A DNA stretch of 64,000 bases from Prorocentrum cordatum. Taxonomy: Eukaryota; Sar; Dinophyceae; Prorocentrales; Prorocentraceae. Under the pieces are notes generated by a model. The model worked only from the letters and a program-made list of their open reading frames with translations. It was not told the origin of the DNA and did not search any database. Positions 11,730-22,830 of this stretch are shown here, in pieces (the first letter of the stretch is position 1; every line of letters starts with the position of its first letter). Location of the stretch: positions 1-64,000 of the forward strand of contig CAUYUJ010004342.1 of NCBI GenBank assembly GCA_963575745.1, in the 5' to 3' direction. A program made the translations under genes and the position numbers.

Positions 11730-12340
11730 GAGGGAGGAGGAGGAGTGTCCACGAGGAGGAGACGAAGGAGGAGGGAGACGAAGGAGGAGGAGGAGGAGGA
11801 GGAGGAGGAGGAGGAGGAGGGAGACGAAGGAGGAGGAGGGGGGAGGAGGAGACGAAGGAGGAGGGAGACGAAGGAGGAGGGAGACGAAGGAGGAGGAGTG
11901 CCCACGAGGATGGGGAGGCGGCAAGAAGGCACACTCTCCTGGAGGGTCGCGGGAAGGCGGGGCGGAGCTACCTCCTCTCGCCGCGGGCGCGCGAGGCTGG
12001 GAACGCCTCCCGCGGCCACGAAGGCAGCCCTCGCCGCCTGGGTCATCACCACCATCTCCTCCTGGGTGGGGCGAGGAGCAGGAAAGAGGAAAAGGAGGTG
12101 GGAAGGAAGAAGAAGGATAAGAAGAAGAAGAAGAAGAAGAAGGAGGCGAGGAGAAGGAACGAGGAAGAGGAGGTGGAAAGGGAGAAGAAGACGAAGAAGA
12201 AGAAGGAGAGAAGGAGGACAAGTAAGGCGGAGGAGCAGGAGGAGAGCGGGAGGAGGAAAACTGAGGGGAGGAGGAGGAAAAGGAGGAGGCAGAGGAGGAG
12301 GCGGGCAGTGACGACCCAACACGGGGAGGAGCAGTAGCAG
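11730..12340. repeat. (GGA/GAA)n purine-rich array
   Basis: GGA and GAA triplets with GACGAAGGAGGAG sub-repeats at 11758-11900, a GC-rich interruption at about 11915-12060, then AAG/GGA runs to 12340. Confidence 0.85.
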
Positions 12341-12552
12341 CAGGAGGATGGTGGTCCGCCTCCTCGGCCGCCCCACGCCGAGGAGACGCTTGCTGCGCTG
12401 CCCCCACCGTCTGCCCTCGTGTACTCTGCCAAAAATCGTGCGTACCCTATGTCGCCCTCCTCCCTCCTCCCGCCGTGGTCCTCCTCATGTTTTTTGCTTA
12501 ATCAGGTCCATCGCTTCCGATCCTCATGATCCTCCTGCTCTTCTCTTCCCGC

Positions 12553-12780
12553 CTTCCTCCTCCTCCTCCTCCTCCTCCTCCTCCTCCGCCGCCGCCGCCG
12601 TTACCACACCGACGCCGCAAGCACGACAACTCCACCGTTACGACGCCGCCGCCGCCGACGCCGCCGTCGCGACGCCGCCACCTTTACGACGCCGACACCG
12701 CCGACGCCGCCGCTACGACACCGACGCCGCCGTCACGACGACACCGCCGTTACAACACCGACGCTGATGACACGACGATC
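12553..12780. repeat. (CTC)n passing into (CGC/ACG)n degenerate array
   Basis: A CTC run at 12557-12590, then a loose series of GCC, ACG, CCG and CAC triplets. Confidence 0.85.
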
Positions 12781-12965
12781 TGATGTGTTTTCACCGGGAC
12801 CGCGATCGCGGCATCGTCTCCGCCTTTACGAGGGGGGTCAAACTCGTGCTGCCTCTTTTGACCTGCCGCCCCTACGCTGGCATCCCGGTTGCGGGATGGA
12901 CGCCTCGCGGCTCGGCGCCGCTGGCGAGGGAGCCCCTGACGTGGGCGCACGCCGTGGCTGTGGGG

Positions 12966-13026
12966 AGGGGGAGGAGGAGGAGGAGGAGGAGGAGGAGGAG
13001 GAGGAGGAGGAGGAGGAGGAGGAGGA
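12966..13026. repeat. (GGA)n array
   Basis: About 19 GGA triplets, with one GGGG start. Confidence 0.95.
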
Positions 13027-13124
13027 AGCTCGTGCTGCCGGTTGCGAAGCTTGAAACGCCCATGAGATGCACGCATTCCAAGCCACCCTGCTCAAAACAA
13101 TCATGTTCGAGCGCGACAGTGTGA

Positions 13125-13514
13125 TCACAGATGCTGCCCTGAAGGCAATAAAATCCTACGCCGACGGCGCTTCCAAGCTGGGCAACTATCACCCGTGCGG
13201 CAGCCACACTCGAGGGCCTCGAAGAGGCCCACAGGAACGCCGTCATCACGCACCGCTAGCAGGTGACGGACCAGGGGCAGCTGGAGAATATCATCCAACG
13301 CGAAACGACGGCCTGAGCGTTCGACAAGAATATGGTCTAGCTTCATCTTGCTGCGCACGCTTCTGTGGAGCATGTAGTCAAAGCTACCTTGCGCGCTCAT
13401 CAAGTATCCAGTGGCCACCAGATGTACAGGCAGGCGCCCACAGGAGGCCTCGAAAGGGACATTCGGCGCTTGCTCGATGCGCTGGGAGCGATGGTAGCCG
13501 ACGACGATCGAATC
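13125..13514 (-). CDS. Possible exon of an unrecognised protein
   Basis: The minus strand reads as non-repetitive, well-mixed protein from 13514 down to a stop at 13125 (about 129 codons). It includes the stretches PFEASCGRLPVHLVATGYLM, DYMLHRSVRSKMKLDHILVE and FALDDILQLPLVRHLLAVRD. The 5' edge falls just after CCCTTTCAG, a good splice-acceptor-like sequence, and the frame upstream has a TGA at 13548-13550. The last ~25 codons, after LECGC, look less protein-like, so the exon may end near 13200 at a GTGATAG donor-like site. I do not recognise the family. A weaker coding impression on the plus strand at 13067-13200 makes the strand call uncertain. Confidence 0.4.
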   Translation of the reverse strand, partial: DSIVVGYHRSQRIEQAPNVPFEASCGRLPVHLVATGYLMSAQGSFDYMLHRSVRSKMKLDHILVERSGRRFALDDILQLPLVRHLLAVRDDGVPVGLFEALECGCRTGDSCPAWKRRRRRILLPSGQHL

Positions 13515-13797
13515 CTGAAAGGGACAGTACGTGAGTTGTGTGCTGCGTCAGTCGCTCCCTGGGTCCTCTCGCTGTGCGCCGTTCCGCCTTTCGAGCTCTA
13601 CGAGAAAAACGTCGTCAGGGAGGGGGCGCCTGTGACGGGACCGTCCAGGGCCCTCCCGTTCGCTAGAGGTGGGGAAAGGCGGCTTGCGCTGCCGCGAGGC
13701 GAACGGCGGGGGTAGAGCTCCGCTTGGGATCGAATTCGACATTGTGTAATTGTCATGCGGGTTTGCGGGAAGTCCTCGGGCAGTCGGTAACCGTAAC

Positions 13798-13847
13798 CTC
13801 CTCCTCCTCCTCCGCCTCCTCCTTCTCCTCCTCCTGCATCTTCCTCA
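13798..13847. repeat. (CTC)n array
   Basis: Short CTC run with one CTCCGC and one CTTCTC interruption. Confidence 0.9.
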
Positions 13848-13962
13848 CTCTCCGAGCCATCGTGAGACGAAGCCAGGACGAGGACCGAATCGGACGAGGA
13901 CACATCGGGAATCTCCGAGATCTGGCGACTCTTGAGGATGCCTCGGGCGCCGCGGCCTTCAC

Positions 13963-13983
13963 AGAGCGTTCTGGAACGCTCTG
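13963..13983. repeat. 21-bp direct duplication left of copy C
   Basis: The sequence starts AGAGCGTTCTGGAACGCTCT. A 20/21 match lies at 14150-14170, just past the element. The duplicated sequence is itself palindromic. Confidence 0.7.
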
Positions 13984-13985
13984 AG

Positions 13986-14146
13986 TGAAGGGGCCCCAGG
14001 ACACACAAATAAATACACACAAATAACAGGATTCCCCATATTTCCCTATATTTTCTGGGTTGTTGTCTTACCCCCACTTCCCATATTTTCCCATATTTTT
14101 TAGGGAATCGAAGATTAATTGTGTCTGTGTGTTTTTTCCCTCTTGA
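13986..14146. mobile_element. ~163-bp dispersed element, copy C
   Basis: Begins TGAAGGGGCCCC and ends CTCTTGA. The internal AAATAAATACACACAAATAA, CCCATATTTTCCC and GTGTCTGTGTGTT blocks are conserved. Flanked by the 21-bp palindromic duplication. Confidence 0.8.
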
Positions 14147-14149
14147 CTG

Positions 14150-14170
14150 AGAGCGTCCTGGAACGCTCTG
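14150..14170. repeat. 21-bp direct duplication right of copy C
   Basis: Partner of 13963-13983 with one T-to-C difference. Confidence 0.7.
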
Positions 14171-14235
14171 GAACGGATTCGTCCTCGTCCTGGCACCATC
14201 CGCCATCGTCTCCGCTGCGGGCCGCGGGAGGTCAC

Positions 14236-14296
14236 GCCGACGACGAAGACGACGACGCCGACGACGACGCCGACGACGACGACGACGACGACGACG
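14236..14296. repeat. (GAC)n array
   Basis: GAC triplets with two GCC interruptions. Confidence 0.9.
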
Positions 14297-14512
14297 GCTC
14301 CCTCCGCTCGGCCGCGGGCCGCCCGCAGGGGAAGCGGCGGGGCGCGGCGGGGTCCGGGATGACGGGCGGCTTGCGCGGGTTGGGCGCGGGCTTGTCCCCG
14401 CTCGCCTGCGGCGGGGCGGCGGCCGCCGAGGGAGGGGGCACGGCGGGGGGGGGGGCCCGAGGGGGGCGGCGGAGCGGCAGCGGGAGCGGGAGGAGCGGGA
14501 GGAGAGCAGGAG

Positions 14513-14677
14513 TGAAGGGGCCCCAGGACACACAAAGAAATACACACAAATAAAAAAATTCCCCATATTTTCCCATATTTTCTGGGTTTTTGTCTTCCCC
14601 CCCACTTCCCATATTTTCCCATATTTTCTGGGGAATCGACGATTGATTGTGTCTGTGTGTTTTTCCTTCCCTCCTGA
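14513..14677. mobile_element. ~163-bp dispersed element, copy D
   Basis: Full-length copy with the same ends and internal blocks, 370 bp after copy C in the same orientation. I see no clear flanking duplication. Confidence 0.8.
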
Positions 14678-14679
14678 TT

Positions 14680-15325
14680 AACGGGCGAAGAACGGGACAA
14701 GATCAAGTTGTCCGCCATCTGGGACGCCTGCCCATCGGCGGCCGGCAAATTTAGACCCTCACGGGGGCACCGCAGGGGTCCAAACTCTCCAGCCGCCCAT
14801 GGGCAGGCGCCCCCGACGGCGGAAGAGTGCATGTTACGCCGCCCTTCGCCCGCCGAAGAGGGCGCGCGCGCGGCCGAGGAGGCCGAGCGGCAGAGGCCAG
14901 CGGCAGACCAACCGCGCTCGCACGCGCGCCGCCGGAGGCCACGGCGCGGCCGGCGTGCCAACAGTGGGCGGCAAGGGGCGAGGGACGCCGTCACGGCGGG
15001 TTGGGGCCAGGGTGCCCGCGGAGGGGAAGGCCCCCACCAGTGTCTCACTGTCCCCAGGGTCTCCCCACCATTGTCCCGCCACGGTCCCACTCTCCCCACG
15101 CGATAATCGCAGCATTGCCATGGTGCATCATGCGAAAGAAGCGAACGACGAAGGCAGGCAGCTCCAATACTTCCAACGTGTGGAGGAGCCAGACCTGAGA
15201 CAAGCTCGGGAACGCCGACGCGAAGCCGGTCCGAGTAATTGCAGAGCTCGCGTCGTCGCGGAGGTGCCGCACAAGCCCCCGCGCCGCCCCTCCCCACACG
15301 GGAGCGGCTGCCTGCCAGGCGCGGC
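14680..15325. other. Unique GC-rich DNA, no gene recognised
   Basis: Long open frames on both strands from high G+C. No motif or repeat that I can name. Confidence 0.45.
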
Positions 15326-15329
15326 CAGG

Positions 15330-15440
15330 GCACGGCAGGCTCGCGTCGTGGCGACACCGCGCGGATCGCCCAGCCTTGAAAGATCGGCGGCGTTGCGACG
15401 CCCCGGTCGTTCCATGTTGGCCGATTCTGGGCCACTGCCG
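15330..15440. mobile_element. Diverged relative of the 21.3 kb TIR element
   Basis: CACGGCAGGCTCGCGTCGTG, then CAGCCTTGAAAGATCGGC and CCGGTCGTTCCATGTTGG, correspond in order to the left half of 21275-21468. A possible right end (GACGCGAACCTGCCGTC) lies at about 15659, beyond an intervening GGA array. Confidence 0.5.
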
Positions 15441-15484
15441 TGCAGGGAGCGGGTCCGAGCGCAAGGTTTTCATCCAAGGAAACG

Positions 15485-15590
15485 GAAGGGGAGGGAGGAG
15501 GAGAGAGGAGGGAGGAGGGCGGAGGGAGGAGGAGGAGGAGGAGGAGGACGAGGAGGACGAGGAGGAGGAGGAGGAGGAGGACTCGCGCGC
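15485..15590. repeat. (GGA)n array
   Basis: GGA triplets with GAC interruptions, apparently lying inside the diverged TIR element. Confidence 0.9.
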
Positions 15591-15599
15591 CTCTACAAG

Positions 15600-17585
15600 T
15601 CTTCGTTTTCACTGCAAGGATCGCCCGCGGCGGGGCCGCCCGCCGCGTCAGCACCCGACGCGAACCTGCCGTCGACAGGCGGCGCGCCGCTTCCGGTGGA
15701 TTGCCGGCCTGCTGGGCCGGGGCGCCTGGCCATCTCAGGGGGGAGGAGGGGCGCTGCGCCAGAGCGGGCTCGGAGTGCATGGCCAGGGGTTTCAAGAACT
15801 GGCCGGCCCACCAAGGCCACCAATCAGCACAATGAGCGTCGCCGCCGCCACCGTCGTCGCCGTCGTCATCGCCGTCGTGGTCGCCGGGATATCCCAGCAG
15901 TCATCGGGCCTCCGCCTTCTGCTGCTCGAAGGCGGGCCGCCGTCCCAAGAGCGATGTAGCGAGTACTGGTGTTTTCGTTCCCACATCACCCTCTACAGCT
16001 GGTTCGAGAGGCGCACCAGGCGCCAGGCACTAGAATGTATACCAAACAAATCAGTCAAATGCGAAAGGTCCGCATTCGTTCTGCTATCCATTATCCTGTT
16101 CATCATATTCCTCCCCCTCCGCGCACGTTGGCCAGGTTTCAACCGAAACGGCTCTAGCATCAAGTACGAATGGAAAAAAATGTGCAATGTACAACAGAGA
16201 CATGAGCCAAACGTTGGAAGCGCGCCTCGGCAAACTGCCAAGGAGCGGGTCTGGCGCAAGGCACAGACAACGACACCTTCGGGCAATTTGTTTTGAAGTT
16301 GAAGCAGTCGTCGGCGGAAGCCGTGCAAAGTTTGCGAGGTCTCACCGTGACAATCACGACGGCAACATAATAGACCCGTGGCCATCCGGACGAAGGAAAA
16401 CTCTTCGGATGTGTTGTGACAAATGTTGTGACCTAGGCGAGTGCGAAAATGAGTTACACAGATAATGGTGCTGTCCTGCGAATCTGTGCTCAGAAGCGCG
16501 TCGGGACTCCCAGGAACTCGTGGAGCTGTCACTCTCCCGAATCCCCGCAGTGCCCATACCCTCGAACTCGCCCTCCACCCATCCTCCGAGTGAAAATCTG
16601 CACGCTTGGGATTGGACGAAAGGGCACCAAACAACTGGCTTCGCTAGCAGAAACGAACACTGGGGAGGTTCGGACGACCCGGGATTGCGTAGCACTGTAT
16701 GGCGGAGATTCACCTGGCGGAGGGCGCCCCTGCACCTGAGTTGCACCAGTTTTGAGAGCTTCATGTCCGCGCGGGCAACCTGCCTGGACGGCAGCAGACG
16801 ATTCATCAAGAAGGACTCTTAGAGCTGATAGAATGGCCCCGAGCGCGACCTGCACTCTGCAACTGATTTAACATGTGTTTCGAGGGGTGCCTCTAGGCTG
16901 GTGGTCACACGAGACCGCCCTGATCGAGACCTGCGTAGACTCAAGAGTAGAGTCCACACATACAGAATGATTGCGTCCTGGGCCTGCTGAGGAGGAGGCC
17001 ACGCCAGAACTGCAAGGGTATCAGTCGGAGTTCTGGCAACACACTGTTGCAGCCGGCTGTGAGGGTTGCACATGCCTGGATAATCAGGATCAGCACCAAG
17101 ACGGGAACTCGGGCACTGCGAAGGCGCAACCAGCCGTAAGAGTCGCACACGGATGGCCCAACAAAAACAATCCTGGGAGCGGAGCTCTGGCAGCAGGAGT
17201 ATGGCCCCGTCAAACGGGCCCGGTGGCCCCAAGCTGGAGCAGACAGTTCAGTCGGACTTGATTGGAGAGGACACGCGAGAGGACACAGGACTCCTCCGAG
17301 GGCCACGCTGCCACAGCAACGTGGGAAGCACGGGTCGCGCGACGCAGGACACAAGGGTACCCTTGATTTGGCGGGGTCGACCTGCTTATCCGGGCCGGCT
17401 GTGCACTCAACGCTCCACCTCTTGTATCTCGACACATGGGAGGTCCAACGAGCCGAGGACGACCAGCACGAGCACCCAGACGAAGCAGAGCAGCGGCACG
17501 AGAGGGACGTCCAGCTGCGCCTCGATGGAAGCTAGAGCCAAAATGACTACGGAGTCCGGGCTGGACGGTTTCCCCCGGGGCCGCA
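15600..17585. other. Longest unique stretch of the left half, no confident gene
   Basis: Base composition is balanced and no tandem structure is seen. Several overlapping frames look partly protein-like. The plus frame 15832-16296 has two hydrophobic stretches (residues about 5-19 and 78-92), the plus frame 16187-16465 has a Cys-rich end, and the minus frame 15993-16634 is 213 codons. They overlap on opposite strands and cannot all be real. None matches a family I know. Confidence 0.35.
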
Positions 17586-17589
17586 GGCG

Positions 17590-17715
17590 ACCCGAGGAGG
17601 AGGAGGAGGAGTAGGAGGAGGAGTAGGAGGAGGAGGGAGGAGGAGGAGGGAGGAGGAGGAGGAGGAGGAGGCGGAGGAGGGGAGGTGGAGGTGGAGGGGG
17701 ATGAGGAGGAGGACG
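17590..17715. repeat. (GGA)n array
   Basis: GGA triplets with GTAGGA and GGGAGGA variants. Confidence 0.9.
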
Positions 17716-17959
17716 GGTCGCCTAAGCCCTTCGGAGAAACCCTCCAGTCCGGGCCGGCTGTGAGGACCCTCCGAGGCGGAGTCGGACAGCGAGGCCGAAG
17801 GCGCCACAGGAGCCTGGCAGCCGGCAGGCCGGCGGCGCCCGAGCCGGTGCGAGGCCTGCGCCCGCCGAGGTCACGTCGGGAGGGCAGGGGCAGGGCGAGC
17901 GGGCGAGGGCCACCAGGAGGGTGCGATCTCCACGCACATGCACCCACACACTTCTATGA

Positions 17960-18450
17960 TCTATCCTCCTCCTCCTCCTCCTCCCTCCTTCCTCCTCCTC
18001 CTCCTCCTCCTCCTCCTCCTCATCCTCCTCCTCCTCCTCCTCCTCCTCCTCCTCCACCTCCTCCTCCTACTCTCCTCCTCCTCCTTCCTCCTCCTCCTCC
18101 TCCTCCTCTCCTCCTCCTCCTCTCCTCCTCCTCCTCCTCCTCCTCCTCCTCCTCTCCTCTCTCCTCCTCCTCCTCCTCCCTCCTCCTCCCTCCTCCTCCT
18201 CCTCCTCCCCTCCTCCTCCTCCTCCTCCTACCTCCTCCTCCTCCTCCTCCACCTCCTCCTCCTCCTCTCCTCCTCCTCCTCCTCCTCCCTCCTCCTCCTC
18301 CTCCTCCTCCTCGCCTCCTCCTCCTCTCCTCCTCCTCCTCCTCCTCCTCCTCCTCCTCCTCCTCCTCATCCTTCCTCCTCCTCCTCCTCCTCCTCTCCTA
18401 CCTCCTCCTCCTCCTCCTTCCTCTCCTCCTCCTCTCCTCCTCCTCCTATC
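17960..18450. repeat. (CTC)n array
   Basis: About 490 bp of CTC triplets broken by single-base phase changes (TCTCC, CCCTCC), so no single frame spans it. Confidence 0.95.
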
Positions 18451-18479
18451 GTCATCATCGTTATCACCATCCGTTCTAT

Positions 18480-18556
18480 AAATCTACCAATCAATCACTG
18501 AATCGACCATCAAATCAATCAATCAATCGAACAATAAATCGATCAAACAACTTATC
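18480..18556. repeat. (AATC)n degenerate tetranucleotide array
   Basis: AATC/ATCA units such as AATCAATCAATCAATCGA, sitting between the CTC and CAT arrays. Confidence 0.75.
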
Positions 18557-18562
18557 GTCGTG

Positions 18563-18620
<58 letters not shown>

Positions 18621-19411
18621 GCATCATCATCATCATCATCATCAGCAGCAGCATCATCAGCAGCCACATCATAATCATAATCATGTTCATTAACATGATC
18701 AACAAAACCACAGCAACAACCATATCATCAGCTTTTTCGTCTTCATCATCAGCCGCATCAGCAGCAGCATCATGATATTCATAATCAGCAACATCATCAT
18801 CAGCAGCAGCATCGCCGTAAGCAGCAGCATCAGCTGCATCACCACCAGTCAGCATCAGCATCAGCATCAGCAGCAGAATCATCATCATCATCAGGATCAT
18901 CATCGTCATCAGCATCGCCATCATCAGCATCATGTTCAGCATCATCATCATCATAAACAGCATCATCATGATCATCAGCAGCAGCATCATCGTCATCATC
19001 AGCATCATCAGCAGCAGCTTCACCAGCATCACCAGCATCACCAGCATCATCATCGGAATCATAACTAGCCAGCAGCAGCAGCATCATCACTATCATCATC
19101 ATCAGCATCATCAGCATCATCAGCGTCATCAGCATCAGCATCAGCATCAGCATCAGCATCAGCATCATCAACATCGCCATCAGCATCATCACAACCACTA
19201 TCATTAGCATCATCAGCATCAGCATCATCAGCATCATCAGCAGCAGCAGCAGCATCATCAGCATCAGCATCAGCATCATCATCAGCATCATCAGCATCAT
19301 CATCTGCATCAGCAGCATCATCATTAGCATGATCATCAGCATCATCATCATCAGCATCAGCATCAGCATCAGCATAATCATCATCATCAGCATCCTCATC
19401 ATCAGCAGCAG

Positions 19412-19458
<47 letters not shown>

Positions 19459-19475
19459 GCATCATCATAGTCATC
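18557..19475. repeat. (CAT/CAG)n array
   Basis: About 0.9 kb of CAT triplets with many CAG units. The perfect (CAT)n start is at 18565-18620, and CATCAG hexamers at about 19130-19170. Confidence 0.95.
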
Positions 19476-19693
19476 CGCAAGAGCGGCCGCAGCGGCCTCC
19501 GAGTACGGGTTTTCCTTGTCCTTGCCCTTTCCAAACTTGCCCTTGCCCTTGGCGGCCTTCTGCCCCTTTGTGACCACCTCCTGCGGGCGTCGCCGGGGGA
19601 GCGGGATGGGGGGAGCGGAGGGATGCAGGGGCGGGGAAAGAGAGAGGGCGAAGCAGGATCGAAGGGGCGGGAGGGGGGAAACGGTGAGGGGTG

Positions 19694-19800
19694 TGAAGGA
19701 GGATCGAAGGGGCGAAGGAGGATCGAAGGGGCGAGGGAGGCTCGAAGGGGCGAGGGAGGCTCGAAGGGGCGAAGGAGGATCGAAGGGGCGAAGGAGCGGG
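19694..19800. repeat. Short tandem array (GGATCGAAGGGGCGAA units)
   Basis: Six imperfect copies of an ~18-bp unit, alternating GGATCGAAGGGGCG and GGCTCGAAGGGGCG. Confidence 0.85.
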
Positions 19801-19944
19801 AGGAGGAAATGTGCTGCACTCTGCCGCGCCAGCACCAACACCCGGCGGGCCAGCCTCGGGCCGTGCTCCGGCAGCACGCGGAGGAGGCGAGCAGAAAAAC
19901 GAGGCCGCTCCCGGGCCAACCCTGGGGGGGGAAAGGCTACACTA

Positions 19945-20105
19945 GAGGGGCCCCCAGGACACACAAATCGATACACACAAATAAAAAGATTCCCCATATT
20001 TTCCCCATCTTTTCTGGGTTTCTGTCTTCCCCCCCACTTCCCATATTTTCGTATATTTTCTGGGAGTCGACGATTAATTGTGTCTGTGTGTTTTTGCCCT
20101 CCTGA
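19945..20105. mobile_element. ~163-bp dispersed element, copy E
   Basis: Begins GAGGGGCCCCC and ends CTCCTGA. The internal blocks are conserved with a few substitutions (AATCGATACACAC). It abuts the left end of another dispersed repeat at 20110. Confidence 0.8.
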
Positions 20106-20109
20106 TACA

Positions 20110-20272
20110 CGTCGGTCGGAAGAAGTGGGTAAAAACATGAAGTAGGCAGGCGGATTAAGTTGATTGGGTCCAGGCCCCCCCAGGGAACAACAAAACACAG
20201 CAAGAGCGTGTCGATTCTTGAAGTAGGAAGGCGCTTGAAGTAGATTGGGATCTGAGAATCCCAAAACACCTA
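20110..20272. repeat. Dispersed repeat (CGTCGGTCGGAAGAAGT family), copy 1
   Basis: Matches 43932-44093 along its length. Shared blocks are CGTCGGTCGGAAGAAGT, CATGAAGTAGG, GGCGCTTGAAGTAGATTGG and the ending GAATCC..AAACACC. Confidence 0.75.
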
Positions 20273-20589
20273 GGAGGACGATGTGGAGCAGGAGGAGGAA
20301 TGCAAGGTCGATTGAGCACCTCGCTGGGATGACGGTGACAAGCGGGCTGGCCACACTTCGAGGCCATCTTGACAGGCTACAGGGACAAATTATACTCCAA
20401 CGCCTGCTCACTCCCACGGTTGCGGGCAGGGTACCTGCGATCTCGGATTCGGCTCTCGTCGGACGAAGCTGCTCAAGACTGGCGGTCAGCGAGGCCTCCA
20501 GCGGGACCCCAGACCGAAAGACCCATCGGTGCATGTAGCCGTACCCCCCGTCACGTCGAGGCCGTACCCCTGGAGACTCACGGACTGCG

Positions 20590-20675
20590 AGCCTCCTCCT
20601 CCTCCTCCTCCTCCTCCTCCTCCTCCTCCTCCGCCTCCTCCTCCTCCTCCTCCTCCTCCTCCTCCTCCTTGATGG
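20590..20675. repeat. (CTC)n array
   Basis: About 28 CTC triplets with one CTCCGC. Confidence 0.95.
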
Positions 20676-20679
20676 TGCA

Positions 20680-21270
20680 CCGTGACTCCCGCTCTGCGGG
20701 CCCGAGTCGGCGGGCCCCCTGCGTGGGCACGGCGGGAGCAGATCGGCCCGAGTCGCGTCGGGTGCCGACGGGTTCGTTGATGAGAGGGTGGTCGATGATT
20801 AGGGAGCCCACAGAGGACGTACGCCCCCAGCTATGTACATGAACACGGCCCCTCGATTCGCAAAACCGGCCGCGCGATACGAACATTTGTGCAATGCGTG
20901 CTCTCGAAACCAGCGTGGATTCATGTACATGTACGTCCTTCTTTCGCTTCTGAATGATGAGATGGTGGCCACGATTCCCTGAGATCCCAAGAGAGCCCCA
21001 AGATCGCACGGCAACGCCAGGAGGAGGACGAAGAGAAGGAGCAACGAGGACGAGGAGAAGGAGAGGAGGATGGAAGAAAGAAGCCAAAGAGAGGGAGGAG
21101 GAAGAGAAAACACCCTACGGTCAGCGCACCTTTTTCGAGCGGCTGCTTTTGGATGGGCCGGTGGGGACTCGCGAAGCGTAAACAATTTGCATCCGAGCTG
21201 GAAGCGGTTCCGCGCAATCGCGCGACCGTGGTCCTGCGACTGATCTGAGCTACCAGGCTCTTGAGACGAA
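20680..21270. other. Unique DNA, no gene recognised
   Basis: No tandem structure. A purine-rich patch lies at 21009-21110. Minus-strand open frames exist but carry no recognisable motif. Confidence 0.45.
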
Positions 21271-21274
21271 TACG

Positions 21275-21468
21275 GTACGGCAGGTTCGTGTCGTGCCGAC
21301 CCCAGCCTTGGTTTTTGACACCGCAGGGATCGTTCAACCTTGAACGATCGGCCGCTGCCGCAACGTCCGATCGTTCCACATCGATCGATTCTGGATCGCC
21401 GGCGGCGTTCAACCTTGAACGCCCGCGCTGGGATCGCCGCTGGTCGACACGACGCAAACCTACCGTAC
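21275..21468. mobile_element. Small TIR element with internal palindromes
   Basis: Left arm 21275-21301 (ACGGCAGGTTCGTGTCGTGC) pairs with right arm 21442-21468 (GGTCGACACGACGCAAACCT). Inside, the palindrome GTTCAACCTTGAAC occurs twice, at 21332-21345 and 21407-21420. Related to 15330-15440. Confidence 0.7.
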
Positions 21469-21489
21469 TGCGAAGGCTGGCCAACGGTG

Positions 21490-21672
21490 CCCAGTGGGCC
21501 GACGAGGGGGGGCCCAGGAGGCCCCCAAGACGGCCCCAAGAGCAAGCCTTCCAACATGATCCCAAGACCCCCCACAGACCCCGAAGAGGCCCCCGGTAGG
21601 CTCCAAGCAGCCTCAAGGCGCACCCAAGTGGACCACACAGCCCCCAAGCAGCCCCAAAATGTCCCCAAAGCC
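21490..21672. repeat. Degenerate GC-rich short-unit array
   Basis: CCCCCAAGACGGCCCC-type units, as at 3.1-3.8 kb. Confidence 0.6.
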
Positions 21673-21811
21673 TTTACGTGACCCAGGCGCCGTGGCGGGA
21701 TTGGCCGAAGGCCACTCGATTTTCACCCTCTCATTAAAGCAGCCACTGCTCATGGCTCCCGTCGCCCTTCAGCCTCGTGCGCCCAAGCTGTTCTCTTCTC
21801 AGGGTTAGCCT

Positions 21812-22070
21812 CATTCTGGCACACTCCTGACGCACGTCGTGCCTCATGGACCCCCAGAAGCTCTCAAGTGCCCCCCAAAGACAGCTCAAGGGAGCCTCAA
21901 TTCGGCACACCCTTCACGAACGTCGTGACCCGTAGGCCTCAAGACAACTCAAGGGATCTCAATATGGCACATCCCTCGCGTACATCGTGCCCCATGGGCC
22001 CTAGGACAGTTGAGCGATGCCTCAATTCGGCATACCCTCACGCACGTCGTGCTCAATGGATGCCGAAAAA
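21812..22070. repeat. Tandem array of ~65-80 bp units
   Basis: Four diverged units, each with TTCGGCACACCC or similar, CGCACGTCGTGC, ATGG, then CAAGACAGCTCAAG. Starts lie near 21812, 21893, 21956 and 22020. Confidence 0.7.
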
Positions 22071-22655
22071 TCCCCTAGCGGCCCCAAGAGGAGCCCCAAA
22101 AATGATCAAGAAGGGATGGCCCCAAGAACAAAGTTCAACGATGTGTACCGACTCTGGTCGAAGACATACCCCCGCACACCCTCTCATTGCAAAATCTGGG
22201 TGCGGCGCAACTCGACCGCAACGAGCAAACCGATGCACGGTTAAGAGCAGATGACGAGGAAAAGCCAAGGTCTCGACAGACTGAGAGCGAACATATCCGA
22301 GCAGTCTGCACAAGTGTCGCGACAACAGAGGCTCCTGACCAAAGTATGCCACATGATCGGGTGCGGCAGTGGGAGCTCCGCTCGAGGATACGAGCGCATG
22401 TTACTCAATCGCGTCGTCCGCATCCTCCTCCTCCATAAAGATTCCTCAACCCCACAAGTAGACTACGACATGCTGATGTGTATACATATATATATATATG
22501 GCAAAAGCATGACGACAACAACACCGTCTGCTGGTCGCGATGTCAGGAGAAGCGTCGCCATGGTCCATGCGCCACACGCACGGGACAACTGGAGAGTGCG
22601 CAAGTTGGAAGATCTGCAACAGAAGTGAAGGAATGATGCAGGCTGCCTCAGGTGT
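22070..22655. other. Unique DNA, no gene recognised
   Basis: Contains a short TATATA microsatellite at about 22483-22500. No coding signal that I can support. Confidence 0.45.
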
Positions 22656-22830
22656 GTGGGAGAAGGGAGGCAAAGGAGGGAGGAGGAGACGGAGGAGGGA
22701 GGAGGGGATGACCAGAACAAAGCAGGGGGCGAGGAGGCAGCAGGAGGAGCGGAGGAAAAAGGAGCAGGATGGGGAGGAGCGAGGAGGGAGGAGCGCGTAG
22801 TGTAACGAAGCGCGAGGGAGGAAGGAGCTG
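22655..22830. repeat. Degenerate (GGA)n purine-rich tract
   Basis: GGAGGAG and GGAGGAAAAAG segments without a long perfect run. Confidence 0.75.

Noticed and set aside
15832-16634. Overlapping plus- and minus-strand frames, one with two hydrophobic segments
   Set aside because: Mutually exclusive candidates with no homology I can recognise. Left as an uncalled unique stretch.
17350-17410. Possible second copy of the 7.2 kb TIR element (CAAGGGTACCCTTG then GGGGTCGACC)
   Set aside because: Only two short motifs are shared, and the terminal CTACAGTC and the second arm are missing.
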